Virus record (IMG/VR): IMGVR_UViG_3300033146_005658
Span: 1 to 26,290 of that record
DNA length: 26,290 nucleotides
Origin: a virus
Strand: one strand, 5' to 3'
Shown: positions 1-8,500 of the stretch, in pieces
Numbering within the stretch: position 1 is the first letter of the stretch
How the letters are laid out: each line of letters opens with the position of its first letter
Position numbers and translations under genes: made by a program
The notes under the pieces: model-generated
Told to the model about the DNA's origin: nothing
Seen by the model: only the letters and a program-made list of their open reading frames with translations
Database searches by the model: none

Positions 1-730
1 CTAATTCAGATTCTTTCATTTCATCATCTTCATCAGACTCTTCAACTTCTGTTTTAACTTCTGGTTCTTCCATTTCTTCTGATTCAGGTTCGTCATCAGA
101 TTCTTCTTCATCAACAGATTCTTCTTCATCAACAGATTCTTCTTTTTGCATATATAAATCATCAATATCAAATTCTAAATCAAATAATGAATTGATTCTT
201 TTTGCAATTTTTTCTTCATCTACTTCTTTGTCTTCTTTGTCTTCTTTGTCTTCATCCATATCAATATCTTCAAATTCAAAAAGTGAATTCATTTTATTAA
301 TAAATTCATTCTTATTATTTTTTTGTTTGATATTATCAGTATCTTCTCCATCAATAACTTCAGCTCCATCTGGATGAGCCATATCATCAGTTGTTACTTT
401 ACCATCTTCATTAAAAGAATTTAATAATTCATCAGTTTGATCATCTAATTCTTTTAATAATTTCATTACACCTTCATCTTCATTTTTAGATTCAATTTCA
501 TTTAACTCATCTTCAGCTTCATTAAAATAAGTTTTAAGATCTTTCATCATAATATCAACATCAGTTTTAATTTTAGACTTATCTGATTTTGCATTGCTAT
601 TTTTATCATTAGCAGTAACAAGATTTTTTTCAGGGCCTTTATAAACTCCAAGTTCTTTTAATTTATCAATACTTCTTTTTTTAAGTTCTTCTAAATATTT
701 ATGCTTTTCAGCTTTAGTTCTTTTTTTCAT
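1..730 (-). CDS. Acidic low-complexity phage protein, C-terminus beyond window
   Basis: An open frame of 243 codons starts with ATG at 730 behind a clear ribosome site (AAAGGAGAA) and is still open at the left edge, so the C-terminus is missing. The first 35 residues are basic and helical (starts MKKRTKAEKHKYLEELKK). The rest is strongly acidic and low in complexity. Two related segments stand out: NSLFEFEDIDMDED near residue 148 and NSLFDLEFDIDDLY near 180. Tandem SVDEEE units follow near 199-210. I recognise no enzyme domain. Acidic proteins of this kind in phages can be scaffold-like or DNA-mimic proteins, but nothing here decides it. The two SLF-acidic-aromatic segments vaguely resemble T4-type clamp-binding peptides; this is inference only. 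It has its own presumed promoter downstream of the 893-942 terminator. Confidence 0.85.
   Translation of the reverse strand, partial: MKKRTKAEKHKYLEELKKRSIDKLKELGVYKGPEKNLVTANDKNSNAKSDKSKIKTDVDIMMKDLKTYFNEAEDELNEIESKNEDEGVMKLLKELDDQTDELLNSFNEDGKVTTDDMAHPDGAEVIDGEDTDNIKQKNNKNEFINKMNSLFEFEDIDMDEDKEDKEDKEVDEEKIAKRINSLFDLEFDIDDLYMQKEESVDEEESVDEEESDDEPESEEMEEPEVKTEVEESDEDDEMKESEL
99..143. repeat. 18-nt tandem repeat, 2.5 copies, in the acidic gene
   Basis: The unit gattcttcttcatcaaca is repeated at 99-116 and 117-134, followed by a half copy to 143. On the coding strand it encodes the repeated SVDEEE units of the acidic protein. The exact DNA identity suggests recent tandem duplication. Confidence 0.9.
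223..249. repeat. 9-nt tandem repeat, 3 copies, in the acidic gene
   Basis: Three perfect copies of cttctttgt lie at 223-231, 232-240 and 241-249. On the coding strand they give a (DKE)-type repeat around residue 161-169. This is probably a slippage-prone acidic spacer between the two SLF-containing segments. Confidence 0.9.
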
Positions 731-800
731 GAGACTTATTCTCCTTTATTTAATCATTTTATTTTTAATTTAAATTAATATGTTAATATAATTTAATATA

Positions 801-838
801 TTAGAAATCTCTATCTTCTGATTTCTTCTGATTTCTAA
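801..838 (-). repeat. Inverted repeat in the 5' leader of the acidic gene
   Basis: Perfect 9-bp arms TTAGAAATC (801-809) and GATTTCTAA (830-838) flank a 20-nt loop that contains a tandem cttctgattt (815-824, 825-834). It lies between the presumed promoter near 854-870 and the start codon at 730, so it would be in a long 5' untranslated leader. It could be an operator or an RNA stem-loop; no function is established. Confidence 0.4.
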
Positions 839-853
839 AAATTAATTACAAAA

Positions 854-870
854 CGTTATTTATTCTAAAA
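854..870 (-). promoter_or_regulatory. Candidate early/middle-type promoter motif (class A)
   Basis: On the minus strand the sequence reads TTTTAGAATAAATAACG, related to the motif TTnAGAAAAAATAA found before queE and polB. It sits just past the 893-942 terminator and upstream of the acidic gene, where a promoter is required. It is 124 nt from the start codon, farther than the other copies, so this is the weakest instance. Confidence 0.25.
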
Positions 871-892
871 AAGTATATTCAAATTTGACGTA

Positions 893-942
893 AAAAAAGA
901 CTGAAACTATAATTATTATTTAAATTAGTTTCAGTCTTTTTT
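893..942 (-). terminator. Rho-independent terminator after the helicase gene
   Basis: Perfect 16-bp arms lie at 893-908 and 927-942 (GACTGAAACT core) around an 18-nt A/T loop. Read leftward, the right-hand end is a run of T. It lies about 45 nt beyond the helicase stop codon and ends the leftward dpdA-helicase unit. The A/T tracts on both sides would also let it work rightward. Confidence 0.85.
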
Positions 943-960
943 AAATTTCTAAAATCAATG

Positions 961-983
961 ACTATGGAGACAAGCTCTATAGT
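961..983. other. Short imperfect hairpin just after the helicase stop codon
   Basis: The sequence ACTATGGAG at 961-969 and CTCTATAGT at 975-983 pair over 9 positions with one mismatch, which becomes a G-U wobble in a plus-strand RNA. The loop is 5 nt. It lies between the helicase stop codon and the main terminator and is flanked by two copies of TTTCTAAAAT. It may protect the transcript 3' end or be incidental. Confidence 0.35.
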
Positions 984-985
984 TT

Positions 986-2530
986 CTAAAATGAAAACCA
1001 TTCTGAATCTATTGATATGTCTGTTGTATCTATCATAGATGGCATTTCATTTAAATTATTTTGTTTATTATTTAAAGTTTGATTTTCAAATAAAGGAGTT
1101 TCTGATTGTTGATTATTATTAACTTCATAATATTCATAACCTCCCATTTCAGCTTCTGTTAACAAATACTTATCACCAGTTAATTGTAAAATAACAGCTC
1201 CTTCATCAGAACCTCTTGATTTTTTAAATGATATTATAAAAGTATCTTTGTCTCTATGTATTAATCCTATAACATCACTGTTATCAATTTTTTCACTTGA
1301 TTCTTTTATATCACCAAGATTAGGATCTTTATTATAAGCATCTTTTAATAATTGACTTGCTGTTATTACTGGTATTTGATATTTAACTGCTAATGTTTTT
1401 AATCCTAATGTTATTGCTCCTAATTGGTGTCTTAATGCATCATGATCTGGGGGTAATTTCATTATATCTAAATAATCTAAAAATATTGCATAAGGTTTCT
1501 TACCAGTTTTAATATTTAATTGTTCTATATAAGCAAATAAATCACCAGTACCAAATGCTCTTGGTGGAAAATAAGCTAAGTGTGAATTTGATAAATTATT
1601 ATGTAATGAATTTTTAATTATCTCACTTGATTCTTTATTTTTTGCAGTTATAATTCCTTTAGTAATATGAGTAGGATTATCATTAAGTATACATAATAAT
1701 CTTAAACCATTTTCCATAATTAGATTTTCAAGCGTAATAAATATCACATACTTATTATCTATATTTTTATTATTTAAATCATTTACCATATTCTTATATA
1801 AATTTAATAATAAAATTGATTTACCAACACCTGGCCTTCCTGCAAACATATATAATCTTGTTTTTTCAAATCCTCCATCAAGTTTTTTATCCATAGCTTT
1901 CCAACCTGATGATATTAAATTTTTTGGATTATAAAATTCTTTTAATTGATTACAAAATATATCTAATGAGTTAGTATCAGAAAAATCAATATAATTAGAT
2001 TTTTTTAAATTTTCATCTAAAGAAGTTTTAGCAACTAATTCTAAATAAAATTTTTCTACTACTGAAGTACATGTTTTCATTATACTATCAATACTAGAAA
2101 ATTCTTTATTATCTAATTTATTAAAAAAATCTTTAATTCCTTCTAATTTACTTTGCATTATATAATATTGATTTTCTACTGATAATAATTTTATTATAGA
2201 ATCTATTTCTTCTTGCTCTAATTCTAAATTTTTAATTTTATAAATATCATTTTTATATGAAGCATATTTAGATGTTAATAAATATCTTGGTAATATTTCA
2301 TCTACAGTTCGACCTTTACTTAAATGTAAACTAATTTCTTTTAATAAAAATAATTTATCTGATATAGATTCTTGTAAAGCTGAAGATGAAAATAATGGAT
2401 CACTTTTTATATTTTTTAATATTAGTTGACTTAATTCTAGAGATTCTTTTGCAATAATAACTTTATTGTATTTTGGTATTTTTTTATTTAATAATAGTTT
2501 TAAATAGTTTTCATATATTTCTAATATCAC
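986..2530 (-). CDS. dnaB: DnaB/T4 gp41-type replicative DNA helicase
   Basis: This 514-aa RecA-fold helicase should unwind the phage fork as a hexamer with the polymerase. The C-terminal ATPase half shows Walker A GRPGVGKS at 231-238, Walker B AIFLDYLD ending at 355, the sensor segment VITASQL at 388-394, and a basic FKKSRGS segment in the position of the DnaB arginine finger. The N-terminal 200 residues are helical and divergent. The start is GTG, preceded by AGAGGAG at good spacing; no better ATG fits. It follows dpdA by 22 nt and probably shares its transcript, which ends at the 893-942 terminator. The protein ends in an acidic-aromatic tail (DSEWFSF) that resembles clamp-binding tails. 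The family call is firm; whether it is closer to gp41 or DnaB is not settled. Confidence 0.93.
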   Translation of the reverse strand: MILEIYENYLKLLLNKKIPKYNKVIIAKESLELSQLILKNIKSDPLFSSSALQESISDKLFLLKEISLHLSKGRTVDEILPRYLLTSKYASYKNDIYKIKNLELEQEEIDSIIKLLSVENQYYIMQSKLEGIKDFFNKLDNKEFSSIDSIMKTCTSVVEKFYLELVAKTSLDENLKKSNYIDFSDTNSLDIFCNQLKEFYNPKNLISSGWKAMDKKLDGGFEKTRLYMFAGRPGVGKSILLLNLYKNMVNDLNNKNIDNKYVIFITLENLIMENGLRLLCILNDNPTHITKGIITAKNKESSEIIKNSLHNNLSNSHLAYFPPRAFGTGDLFAYIEQLNIKTGKKPYAIFLDYLDIMKLPPDHDALRHQLGAITLGLKTLAVKYQIPVITASQLLKDAYNKDPNLGDIKESSEKIDNSDVIGLIHRDKDTFIISFKKSRGSDEGAVILQLTGDKYLLTEAEMGGYEYYEVNNNQQSETPLFENQTLNNKQNNLNEMPSMIDTTDISIDSEWFSF

Positions 2531-2552
2531 TTTATTAACTCCTCTTTAGTAT

Positions 2553-3980
2553 TTACAAAAAATCAAAACCATCTACTTGATTATTTCCTTTTATCATTTC
2601 TTCTGATGATAAATAAGTATTTACTACATGATCAATATAATCAATATCTAAATCTTTTAATACTTGCATAGATTTTTTTAATTTATATTGAGTTCTTAAT
2701 TTTCTACTAATTTTCATTCTATTTAAAAGTATCATTTTATTATATATTAAATCAAAGAATTCTTCTTCTCTTCCATTCTCAAATAAATAAAATATTTCAT
2801 TTAGATACTTATCACTCATTTCTTCAACTAATTTATATTGATTAGCAATATTTAACATTCCAATTAATGCAATCTCTTTATTTAAAACACTTTGATTTTT
2901 ATCAGTATTAAATTGATAAAATTTTCTATTATTTAAAATAGAATTATATTTACCATTTTTATCCATATTACTTAACATAGCATTATATCTAGAAAATAAA
3001 TATTGTTCTATTGTTTTATCAATATTTAATTTTGGTAATGCTATTTTATTTAAATCATTTTCTTTTACTGATAATGTTTGAATTATAAATGTATCTGGTA
3101 TTAATATATCACATATTCGTGCTTGTTGAAATTGTTTAAATGGTGCTGATGAATCATATGTTATTTCTACTTTGATTTTATGATAATATTCAATTATTTT
3201 TGAAATTACTTTATAAAAAAATACATCTTTATATGAAGCTCCTCCAAGTATATGTATTTTAATATTGTCTTGTTTTTGTTCCAATGCATTTTTAATTATT
3301 TGACATAATGGAATTATATATAAATGAATTGGAGTAGTTTTAGCGCTACCTGAAAAAGCAACTATACCACCCATTGAATAATAATTTGAAAATTGTTTTT
3401 CATATGTTTTACTAATTTCTTTCCATATTGAATATATAGTTGGAGTTCTAAAATGATAAATAAAAATTAATTTTTTCTTTATCTCATCTGGTAAATTTGC
3501 TAACATTGTAAAACTAGTATGATTAATATTTAAAAGATCTTTTTTATTAGCCATACTACCAGTTATAAATAATAGATCTAATGTAAAAAAATAACTAAAA
3601 AACTGGTTATAGTTGCTTATAAAGTTAGCATATTCTCTTATGAATAAATTTAATTCTTGCTTACCAAGATAACCCATAGTAGCTTGAAAACCACCTGAAT
3701 CCATAAATAATTGTAATTTATTTTTTTGTAAGTAATCAAAACTTTTAATCATAAAAGGTTTACCAAATACAGTTTTTATTAATGAATTATTATAATTATT
3801 TGGAGTTTTTAATTTATTATAATTAGTTTTAGTAGACTTAGATAATCCTGTACCATATGTAATTAAAAATTTATTACTTATATTAGTTATATAACCTTCG
3901 AAAAAATCACTATCAATTTCACCTCCAGTATTATATATAAGACTTAATAAAGTTTCTGATGCTGCATAAATATATGACAT
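2553..3980 (-). CDS. dpdA: DpdA-like DNA-guanine transglycosylase (7-deazaguanine insertion)
   Basis: This 475-aa protein has the TIM-barrel signature of the tRNA-guanine transglycosylase superfamily: MDSGGFQ at 93-99 (substrate-binding Asp), LD at 134-135, MGG at 203-205, HILGGAS at 243-249, and TYDSSA at 274-279, where D276 is the expected nucleophile. The C-terminal CxCxxC zinc site of tRNA enzymes is absent, as in phage DpdA proteins, which exchange guanine in DNA for a 7-deazaguanine such as preQ0. The nearby queE supports DNA modification. I chose ATG at 3980 (ribosome site AAAGGA) over an upstream TTG at 4010, which would place that ribosome site inside the gene. The last seven residues, VDGFDFL, are identical to those of the DNA polymerase here. 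The exact modified base cannot be told from this window. Confidence 0.82.
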   Translation of the reverse strand: MSYIYAASETLLSLIYNTGGEIDSDFFEGYITNISNKFLITYGTGLSKSTKTNYNKLKTPNNYNNSLIKTVFGKPFMIKSFDYLQKNKLQLFMDSGGFQATMGYLGKQELNLFIREYANFISNYNQFFSYFFTLDLLFITGSMANKKDLLNINHTSFTMLANLPDEIKKKLIFIYHFRTPTIYSIWKEISKTYEKQFSNYYSMGGIVAFSGSAKTTPIHLYIIPLCQIIKNALEQKQDNIKIHILGGASYKDVFFYKVISKIIEYYHKIKVEITYDSSAPFKQFQQARICDILIPDTFIIQTLSVKENDLNKIALPKLNIDKTIEQYLFSRYNAMLSNMDKNGKYNSILNNRKFYQFNTDKNQSVLNKEIALIGMLNIANQYKLVEEMSDKYLNEIFYLFENGREEEFFDLIYNKMILLNRMKISRKLRTQYKLKKSMQVLKDLDIDYIDHVVNTYLSSEEMIKGNNQVDGFDFL

Positions 3981-4017
3981 AATGCTAATATCCTTTCTTT
4001 TTATTTTCAAAATTGTG

Positions 4018-4035
4018 GAACAAAATATATTAAAT
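4018..4035 (+). promoter_or_regulatory. Candidate late promoter motif (class B) for the 4066 gene
   Basis: GTGGAACAAAATATATTAAAT lies 48 nt before the ATG at 4066, in the divergent gap with dpdA. The GAACAAAA core at the same distance is found before four other structural or morphogenetic transcription units in this window. Confidence 0.5.
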
Positions 4036-4065
4036 ATATTTTATACAAAATTAAGGAGAATTTTT

Positions 4066-4794
4066 ATGAGTAAAATTGCTATGAAATTAAATGATATAAA
4101 TTATAAAATAAACAGATTAATAATATTAACAGAAGATAATGATAATACATTAACAGCTGAAAAAATTAAAAAACAATTTGGTGTAGAATCTGAAGATCTT
4201 AAAACAGTAGGTGATGCATTAAATAGTTTATATAATTTCATAAAAAATCCTACAACTAATTCTGTAAAAGTTAAAGTTAATAAAAAACCCAGTGAAGATA
4301 TTAATAATGAATCTGGTATATTATATAAGGTGCTTAGTTATATAAATAGAATAGTAGCACCAATAATGAATAACAAATATGTTAAAATCTTATTAGGTTA
4401 TATTGATTCTATTAAAGGTTTCTATAAAAAAGCAAAAGAAAAATATACAGAAATGAAACCTTTAATATCATCTATTATTTCTATGTTAGTATTTTTTATA
4501 TCTGCATTACTTATTATATTTTATGCAGTTACTAAAAATAATATGAAACGAGAATTAGAGCAATCTTTATTAAATAAAATTTATAATAATAAAAGCAATA
4601 GTATATTACCAGATGCATTACAAAAAATATATGATTTTGTAGTTAGCTTATTAGTTGGTATTAAAAATTTTATTAAAGATATATTAGATTTTTTAGTTAA
4701 AGAACCAATCTTATCAGCGATACTAATTGGTTGTATTGGATTTACTATTTATTTTTATAATAGATCAGTTGAATTATATTATAAAAAAGCATAA
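4066..4794 (+). CDS. Leader-bearing membrane protein, probable packaged phage protein
   Basis: This is the only rightward gene in the left half of the window, between dpdA and queE. Its 242-aa product starts with a leader (KLNDINYKINRLIILTE, ending at residue 23) related to those of the four-gene operon at 9045-13338. Its C-terminal half has the same order: TM1 at about 132-154, amphipathic helix at about 185-209, TM2 at about 214-231. The middle (30-130) is helical and charged. I chose ATG 4066 because AAGGAGAA precedes it; an upstream in-frame start would cover the promoter motif. Its 3' end overlaps queE by 16 nt in convergent orientation with no terminator seen. No known domain was recognised. 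Packaging in the head and cleavage after E23 are inferences; the residue after E is Asp, not Ala. Confidence 0.85.
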   Translation: MSKIAMKLNDINYKINRLIILTEDNDNTLTAEKIKKQFGVESEDLKTVGDALNSLYNFIKNPTTNSVKVKVNKKPSEDINNESGILYKVLSYINRIVAPIMNNKYVKILLGYIDSIKGFYKKAKEKYTEMKPLISSIISMLVFFISALLIIFYAVTKNNMKRELEQSLLNKIYNNKSNSILPDALQKIYDFVVSLLVGIKNFIKDILDFLVKEPILSAILIGCIGFTIYFYNRSVELYYKKA

Positions 4795-5504
4795 TCTATA
4801 TGTGAACGGCCACTTACATTACAATTATATTCTAATGATGTATTCATAATTAAAGACATATTATTAGATATATCACTTTTATTAGCACCAATCGGCATAA
4901 GATATAAATTATAAAACCAAGAATTTTCTGGAGTTACATTGTTTTCAGTTTCTAATTTTTTTATTACATTTAAATATTGTTTTACTAATTCTTGATTTTC
5001 ATATGACATTGGTATCTTAATAGATATGTCTTTTTTATATTTGTTAACTAATTTTGATTGACATAAAAATGTAACATTATCAATTACTTCTTGTTCATTA
5101 AAAAATTTTGGACTATAACTAATATAAACTTTAGTTTTATTAGTATTTACTTTTTTAGTATACCAAGATATAAAATCTTCTAATTTATATCCATTAGTTT
5201 CTATACTTAATAAATTAAGTTGATTTTTATAATACTCATATATTTTATCAATATCATTTAAGTATATAGTAGGTTCTCCACCAGTAAAACAAATCTTATA
5301 TAATGTATTTTTTAATAAAGTAGATAAATCTTTTTCTTCAAAATTAAAATTTATACTATTATTCATTTTAAATTTAGTATCACACCAAGGACATAAATCA
5401 TTAGCAAATGGTCTTGCACAAAATTTAAATCTTACGAAAGTTATTAATTGCCCTGTTTGTAATCCTTCACCTTGCCAACTTGAAAATATTTCTATTGCTT
5501 TCAT
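4779..5504 (-). CDS. queE: QueE, 7-carboxy-7-deazaguanine synthase (radical SAM)
   Basis: This 241-aa enzyme of the QueE family converts 6-carboxy-tetrahydropterin to 7-carboxy-7-deazaguanine, the step before QueC makes preQ0. It shows the N-terminal SSWQGEG, the iron-sulfur cysteines C29, C38 and C41 followed by DT, the SAM-binding GGEP at 75-78, and ETNG at 102-105. The C-terminal LMPIG and GRSHIDY segments fit the family. The cysteine spacing is CX8CX2C, not the usual radical-SAM CX3CX2C; longer loops occur in some QueE proteins, such as the Burkholderia multivorans enzyme. GGAG lies 10 nt before the ATG. It likely has its own promoter (5533-5556). With dpdA it points to a 7-deazaguanine in the phage DNA; QueD, QueC and FolE are not in this window and may come from the host or elsewhere in the genome. 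Confidence 0.93.
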   Translation of the reverse strand: MKAIEIFSSWQGEGLQTGQLITFVRFKFCARPFANDLCPWCDTKFKMNNSINFNFEEKDLSTLLKNTLYKICFTGGEPTIYLNDIDKIYEYYKNQLNLLSIETNGYKLEDFISWYTKKVNTNKTKVYISYSPKFFNEQEVIDNVTFLCQSKLVNKYKKDISIKIPMSYENQELVKQYLNVIKKLETENNVTPENSWFYNLYLMPIGANKSDISNNMSLIMNTSLEYNCNVSGRSHIDYAFL

Positions 5505-5532
5505 TTTATAATTTCTCCTTTTTAATTTTTTG

Positions 5533-5556
5533 TTATTTTTTCTAAATTAAGTTGAA
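5533..5556 (-). promoter_or_regulatory. Class A promoter motif before queE
   Basis: This 24-nt segment matches the one before polB (8939-8962) at 22 of 24 positions; the shared core on the minus strand is TTAATTTAGAAAAAATAA. It lies 28 nt before the queE ATG, against 32 nt for polB. It is probably an early or middle phage promoter. Confidence 0.5.
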
Positions 5557-5561
5557 TTATT

Positions 5562-8500
5562 CTATAAGAAATCAAATCCATCAACTTCAACATTTACTTG
5601 AAAATGATCATCTAATATTGGTTCTAATATATTAGTATATCGTTCATTCCATAAAAAATCTAAAGTTTTCTTTTTATCAATAATAATCCATTCAGGTAAT
5701 ATATCTACACTTTCTGGTACTGCTATTGAATTACATCTAAATTCTTTAAAATAATTATCACCAGATAATTTAAATTGTATTATAAGATCTTGCACATCTT
5801 TTGGTAATTTTGTTTCATCAATATTATCAATATAAAATAAATAACCTTTTGATGCTGGTTTAAATATTTGTTTATTATATATATGATTCCATAATAACAT
5901 AGCATCTATATTTTGAGGTCTATTTTTATATTCACATAATTCTTTTGTAAAGCTAATAGGTTTACCAATTATTTTATTTCTTTCATTAATAAAATTAATA
6001 AATTCATTTTCTATTGTATAGATATCATCAAAAGTATCACTAACATTAAATTTCTTAACAGTAAGAATTCTGGTTAATAAATAATTTAATTTATCTCTTA
6101 CTATTTGAGGATAATCAGATCTTCTTATTTCAATTCCTCTATAAATAAATTCATCTTTTAATTTTCCACCTTCTTTTACAACATGTAATGCATATCGTTT
6201 TCTTTTATTTTTATAAAATAATCCTTTTTGTGCAATCCATTCTTCTTTGAATTTCATATACTTATGAATAGAATCTGGTTTTATATTAAAATAACTGTAT
6301 ATATTATTTACAATATTTTTAATATAAGTATTAGTCAAATCAATCATATATTCAATATCAGACATTTGTTTTTCATCACTATCATCAATATTAAAAAAAT
6401 CTGGATAAGTAATCGCTGTACCATCTGTATCAGCATATATACAATATCTTAAATTCATATCATCTTGTTTTTTAATATCAATGGTTTTAAATTGATCTGT
6501 TATAAATTGTGGATGATTTGATAATTTTATGATTTGATTAGTTAATTCTTTCTTTTTATTTTCATCAGTATCATACCAATATTTAGTATTTTCTAATAAT
6601 AGTGTATTAGTTGTTTGCATGATTACTTTAATAAAAAGTCTACCAGACATAGTGATACTATTTCCTAATGTATTAGAAAAGAAAAGAAAACTTTTAAACC
6701 CAAAAACACCAAAGAAACTATTCATTGATATTTTAACTGCCCATTGTTTATTATATAATGATTGAATTAAGTTTCCTAATTTATCATACATATTAGATTT
6801 AACATTGACTCTAATATCATTTAATCTAGTTAATATTTTATAATATATAGATTCTTCTTCATCATGACTACAAAATATTCCTCCACTTGGTGTAAGTATA
6901 TAATTATTCTTTTGTATTAATTTTAATAAATCTTTTATTTGTATTTTATTTCTTCTTTTAAATAATATTTCATTATTAGAAATAATATTAATATCTAATT
7001 CTCTATCTATATATTCTATAATTTCTGATTCAACAAATTGATTAGTCATTATTCTTATAGCATCTTCAGATGATATTGTTATTCTTAAACTATTTGGACC
7101 AATATTAAAATTTCTAATTAAAGATGGATACATTGATGCTGCATCATAATCAGTTATCCAATCTACTAAACCACCAACTGATGATTGAGTATATCCTCCC
7201 AATAATTCTTTAAGAAAAGTTGATTCAAATAAACTACTACTAATTCTACTTCTTAATACTATATTATTTTCTTTAGCGAATGATAATAAAAACCCCATAA
7301 TAATACCTATTGAAGAATAAGTATCTTTCCAAGGACATTGTGCATATTTCATCATATTATATGTAAAATTATGTAATTGAGATTTTGAATCTATTTCAAC
7401 CATACATTCAGTATCTCTAACATTATAACGAATCCATTCTTCAATAGGAGCATCTGCAGCTGGCATTTTTAATTTAGCATATTCTTCTCCTAATTCTAAA
7501 TTAGATATAAATGATAATGACCAACTTTCTTTAGCATTCTGTTGTGCATTTTTATAGAGTTGCATTAAATCAGTAATAATAATACCAGTCCAAACATTAG
7601 TAATATAATTATATTTTTCTTCTACTATAACTTCTTTTTTATCATTATCAGTCATTAAATCATATACAGTATTACATTGTAAATTATGTATATTAGTTTT
7701 ATAATATTTTAATTTTTTACATCTATTTACTATATATGGAAAATCAAATCTATCTCCATTCCAAGCAGTTATAATATCTGGGTTTAAATCTAATATTAAT
7801 TTTATAAAATCTTGCATCATTAAAGATTCATTATTATTATAAAATTTACTAATTAATTTATAAGTACCTGATTTAGCTTTATATTCAGATTCTATTGTTA
7901 CTTCTTTATTATATAAACAAAAACTATAATATGTATCTTTATAAAAAGCAGATAGAAAATTTATTTCTTTACCTGCTACCATTTTATTTAAAGAACCTTC
8001 ATCTTCTACATTTAATTCTATATCATAATAAAATACTTTTGGATTATAATCAATTGAATCATTTATAGAATTATAATAATAATCAGCAGTTGCTTTTAAA
8101 ATTAAAGAAATATCATTTTCATATATATTACTATTATTTAAATTATTTACACCTTTTAAAGAACCAGATTTACAAACACAATTTTTTACATTAAGTATTG
8201 GAGTACTAACTTTACAATTATCAAGTTCATAATAATATTTAAATTTATTTGCAGATACTGATACTATATATTTTTTATCATTTGTTAAACTTCTAAATAT
8301 AAATTTAACTTCTTTATATTTATATAATTGTACATCTAATAATACATATTTATTTTTATCATAATATCGTTTAGGTAAGCCTGTAAAGGAATATATTTCA
8401 TGTTTGGATAATATATTACCATTTGATTGAAACTTTCTTATATGATTAGATTTTACCTTTTTTAGTTCTTTAGTTTTCTTTTTTAATTCTTTTAATTCAT

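Noticed and set aside
223-249. Short tandem repeats as a CRISPR array or origin iterons
   Set aside because: Units are 9 and 18 nt without spacers and stay in the reading frame as acidic codons.
192-377. Ser-rich ORF on the plus strand
   Set aside because: It is the complement of the acidic repeats of the leftward gene, with no ribosome site.
3981-4010. Upstream TTG start extending DpdA by 10 residues
   Set aside because: The extension consists of the ribosome-site region AGAAAGGAT itself, and ATG 3980 is well spaced from it.
3982-4065. Upstream ATG extending the 4066 gene by 28 residues
   Set aside because: It would overlap the promoter motif and lacks a ribosome site, while ATG 4066 has AAGGAGAA and gives the family leader.
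4770-4830. GTGAACGGCCAC palindrome as a terminator for the convergent genes
   Set aside because: The stem is only a few base pairs and lies in queE coding sequence, with no T run.
6228-6452. Plus-strand ORF inside the DNA polymerase gene
   Set aside because: Low-complexity Ile/Phe-rich complement of polymerase coding sequence, no ribosome site.
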